In this document: positions 62,222-64,000 of the stretch, piece by piece | How positions within the stretch are numbered: the stretch's first letter is position 1 | Layout of the letters: every line of letters starts with the position of its first letter | NCBI RefSeq assembly: GCF_025562715.2 | Contig: NZ_JAPFCC010000001.1 | Location: 948,501 to 1,012,500, forward strand | DNA length: 64,000 nucleotides | Source of the DNA: Endozoicomonas gorgoniicola | GTDB taxonomy: Bacteria > Pseudomonadota > Gammaproteobacteria > Pseudomonadales > Endozoicomonadaceae | Reading direction: 5' to 3' | Program-made: the position numbers and the translations under genes | Notes under the pieces: model-generated | What the model was told of the DNA's origin: nothing | Seen by the model: only the letters and a program-made list of their open reading frames with translations | Database searches by the model: none

Positions 62222-63532
62222 ATGAGTAACGATACATGTAAAACCGGGCAGGTGCTGCTTTCCCATACTGATGAAATAAACCAGACGTACCGTTATTGGC
62301 GGTTGCATGTGTTTATAGGTATCTATGTAGGTTATGTCGCTTTTTATATCACCAGAAAGTCATTTACCTACATAACGCCGGTTCTGATTCAGGACCTGGG
62401 GCTGGATAAAACGGATATTGGGCTGATTGGAACCCTGTTTTATTTTACCTATGGTGCCAGTAAATTTGTCAGCGGTATTATCAGTGACCACTCTAACCCC
62501 CGTTATTTTATGGCGACCGGCCTGTTTCTCACAGGCATTATGAATATTCTGTTTGGATTGAGCACTTCTTTCTGGGCTTTTGTCTGCCTCTGGACTGTAA
62601 ATGCCTTCTTTCAGGGTTGGGGCTGGCCGCCCTGTTCCAAGATTCTTGCTAACTGGTTTTCCCGAACTGAAAGAGGATTCTGGTGGGGGCTGTGGAATAC
62701 AGCGCACAACGTGGGAGGCGCTATCGCTCCGGTTGCGCTGAGTTTTTTTGTGGTCAGTTTTGGGTGGCACTCTGGCATGTATGCTGCGGGTTGTTTTGCT
62801 CTTGTTGTGGCGTTCTTTCTGCTGATTGAAATCAGGGATATCCCTGCAAGAATGGGTTTACCATCGGTTGGGCGATGGCGAAACGACAAAAGGGAAATGG
62901 CTCATGAGCAGGAAGGGCAGGGGCTGGCACGGCGGGATATTTTTTTCAGATACGTGGTCAGCAATCGCTATCTCTGGTTACTGGCTTTCTGTTACATACT
63001 GGTTTACATCGTACGAATTGCCATCAGCGACTGGGGGAACCTCTATCTTACCGAAGTTTATGGTTATTCCCTGACCATGGCGAACTCGGCTCTATCAGTG
63101 CTTGAAATAGGTGGTTTTGTTGGCTGCCTGGTGGCAGGGTGGGGTTCAGACTGGTGGTTTGGTGGTAATCGAACGCCTATGAATACGATTTTTTCAATAG
63201 GCGTTTTGCTGGGAGTGTTGGGGTTATGGCTTATCCCGGTTAGTGGTTATTTTACCCAGGCTCTTTTGTTCTTTCTTATTGGTTTCTTTGTTTATGGCCC
63301 TCAGATGCTGATTGGTATGGCGGCCGTTGAGTACTCTCATAAAAAAGCGGCTGGTGCTGCCAGTGGTTTTGTCAGTCTGTTTGCTTATTTTGGGGCGGCG
63401 CTGGCTGGTTTGCCGCTGGCTCAGGTTACAAAATCCTTTGGCTGGGATGGCTTCTTTATTACCTTAAGTACCTGTGCATTGCTGATGCTGGTTGTTCTTT
63501 TGCCATTTCTTCGGACAGAAAAAAGTATGTGA
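62222..63532 (+). CDS. OPA-family MFS transporter or sensor (GlpT/UhpC/PgtP type)
   Basis: A 436-residue inner-membrane protein with about 12 hydrophobic segments. Organophosphate:phosphate antiporter hallmarks: YRYWRLHVFIGIYVGYVAFY, ITRKSFTYITPVLIQDLGLD (with the Arg/Lys pair of the substrate site), LGLDKTDIGLIGTLFYFTYG, QGWGWPPCSKILANWFSRTE and WWGLWNTAHNVGGAIAPVAL. Members import glycerol-3-phosphate, hexose-6-phosphate or phosphoglycerate in exchange for phosphate; UhpC is a sensor. No uhpA/uhpB or pgtABC gene is near, so transport is more likely. The start at 62222 lacks a strong ribosome site. Confidence 0.88.
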   Translation: MSNDTCKTGQVLLSHTDEINQTYRYWRLHVFIGIYVGYVAFYITRKSFTYITPVLIQDLGLDKTDIGLIGTLFYFTYGASKFVSGIISDHSNPRYFMATGLFLTGIMNILFGLSTSFWAFVCLWTVNAFFQGWGWPPCSKILANWFSRTERGFWWGLWNTAHNVGGAIAPVALSFFVVSFGWHSGMYAAGCFALVVAFFLLIEIRDIPARMGLPSVGRWRNDKREMAHEQEGQGLARRDIFFRYVVSNRYLWLLAFCYILVYIVRIAISDWGNLYLTEVYGYSLTMANSALSVLEIGGFVGCLVAGWGSDWWFGGNRTPMNTIFSIGVLLGVLGLWLIPVSGYFTQALLFFLIGFFVYGPQMLIGMAAVEYSHKKAAGAASGFVSLFAYFGAALAGLPLAQVTKSFGWDGFFITLSTCALLMLVVLLPFLRTEKSM

Positions 63533-63848
63533 TTAAATACTATGTGTCTGATAGCTTGGTTGGTCTGATAATTTTCGTGTAGCCTGACTTTTCGGAGACA
63601 GGCTGTCGTATAGATTCTCTCTGATCAAATTTAATGGTTGATATGGTTACGCTGTACTAGACTCTTCCCTCAGTCTGATTTCTACTCTTTTGAATAATTC
63701 ATCTTTATTACACTCGAGGTGTTTTGTTTTTAAGAAGTACATTTATATTTCTATCTATAGCATTGATAGACATTGATAGATGAAGTTTTTTGTGTGACCT
63801 GAACTGTCCTTATTTAAAAAATCTTAAGTTAGTATCCAGGAGTCGTAT
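63533..63848. other. AT-rich intergenic region
   Basis: About 315 bases with no supported gene. It contains the short direct repeat CATTGATAGACATTGATAGA near 63761-63780. The promoter for the gene at 63849 should be in its last 150 bases. Confidence 0.5.
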
Positions 63849-64000
63849 ATGATACCTCTGTTAAAATCAGTATCTGCTGTGGGCCTTTCTATTGTAATTC
63901 TGCATTCAGGCTTTGCCCATTCAAAAAGCGGACACTTTCAAATAAATGCCATAAATGGTCTGATTGCATCCGCCGTGGTAGTTTCTATAGCTGGTATTTC
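63849..64000 (+). CDS. Exported protein, 3' part beyond the window
   Basis: The first 50 codons of a gene cut by the window edge. MIPLLKSVSAVGLSIVILHS followed by GFAHS is a convincing signal peptide with a cleavage site near residue 25. CCAGGAG lies 7 bases before the ATG at 63849. A second hydrophobic stretch (LIASAVVVSIAGI) begins at about residue 38. Too little is left to name a family. Confidence 0.7.
   Translation, partial: MIPLLKSVSAVGLSIVILHSGFAHSKSGHFQINAINGLIASAVVVSIAGI

Overview
The window reads as the chromosome of a host-associated marine gammaproteobacterium. I infer Endozoicomonas or a close relative in the Oceanospirillales, from the gammaproteobacterial core order (ndk-rlmN-pilW-rodZ-hisS-yfgM-bamB-der), a type III secretion block, insertion sequences, a group II intron and proteins with eukaryote-like domains. 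No 16S or marker search was possible, so the genus is an inference.

Layout. 1-4.0 kb: the 5' part of an alanine/glycine:cation symporter gene, a divergent XRE-cupin regulator, a VOC-fold protein and a secreted CAP-domain protein flanked by two apparent gene relics. 4.1-12.5 kb: the conserved ndk...der cluster, with ispG missing from its usual place between rodZ and hisS. 12.6-16.4 kb: one 235-codon gene for an enterotoxin-A-like ADP-ribosyltransferase, cut into three pieces by an ISL3-family element (perfect 8-bp target duplication) and an IS1380-family element. Removing both restores a single reading frame. 16.7-20 kb: a cupin gene antisense to the end of a secreted low-complexity protein, then xseA. 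20.1-23.6 kb: a Dcu-type dicarboxylate transporter whose terminator is followed directly by a group II intron. 23.7-27.1 kb: guaB and guaA. 27.3-29.3 kb: a lysine riboswitch ahead of an NhaC-family transporter, presumably for lysine.

29.3-35.6 kb is a type III secretion island. A CesT-type chaperone gene lies 11 bp before a 1141-residue protein that joins a GT4 glycosyltransferase to a LanM-type (lanthipeptide dehydratase, kinase-like) domain. Facing them is a sctD / YscE-like / needle sctF / YscG-like operon. The chaperone-cargo arrangement makes the fusion protein a candidate secreted effector of a type I have not seen described.

35.9-50.4 kb is mostly housekeeping: acyl-CoA synthetase, YajL/DJ-1 protein, patatin, five tandem initiator tRNAs in 156-157-bp repeats, acetyl-CoA synthetase with an adjacent CrbS/CrbR-type two-component pair that probably controls it, an acyltransferase and dinB. 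50.4-55.6 kb: a secreted low-complexity protein, a PqiA-like protein, recJ and holC. 55.9-64 kb: an ATP-grasp ligase with an MFS exporter, a secreted protein with a complete RING-H2 zinc finger (the signature of eukaryotic E3 ubiquitin ligases) plus a relic of a second copy, an ATP-grasp-like protein with a different composition, an OPA-family organophosphate transporter or sensor, and the start of an exported protein cut by the window edge.

The accessory part is dominated by apparent host-interaction genes: an ADP-ribosyltransferase, a RING protein, the glycosyltransferase-LanM fusion, a CAP protein and several secreted low-complexity proteins. They sit between conserved housekeeping blocks.
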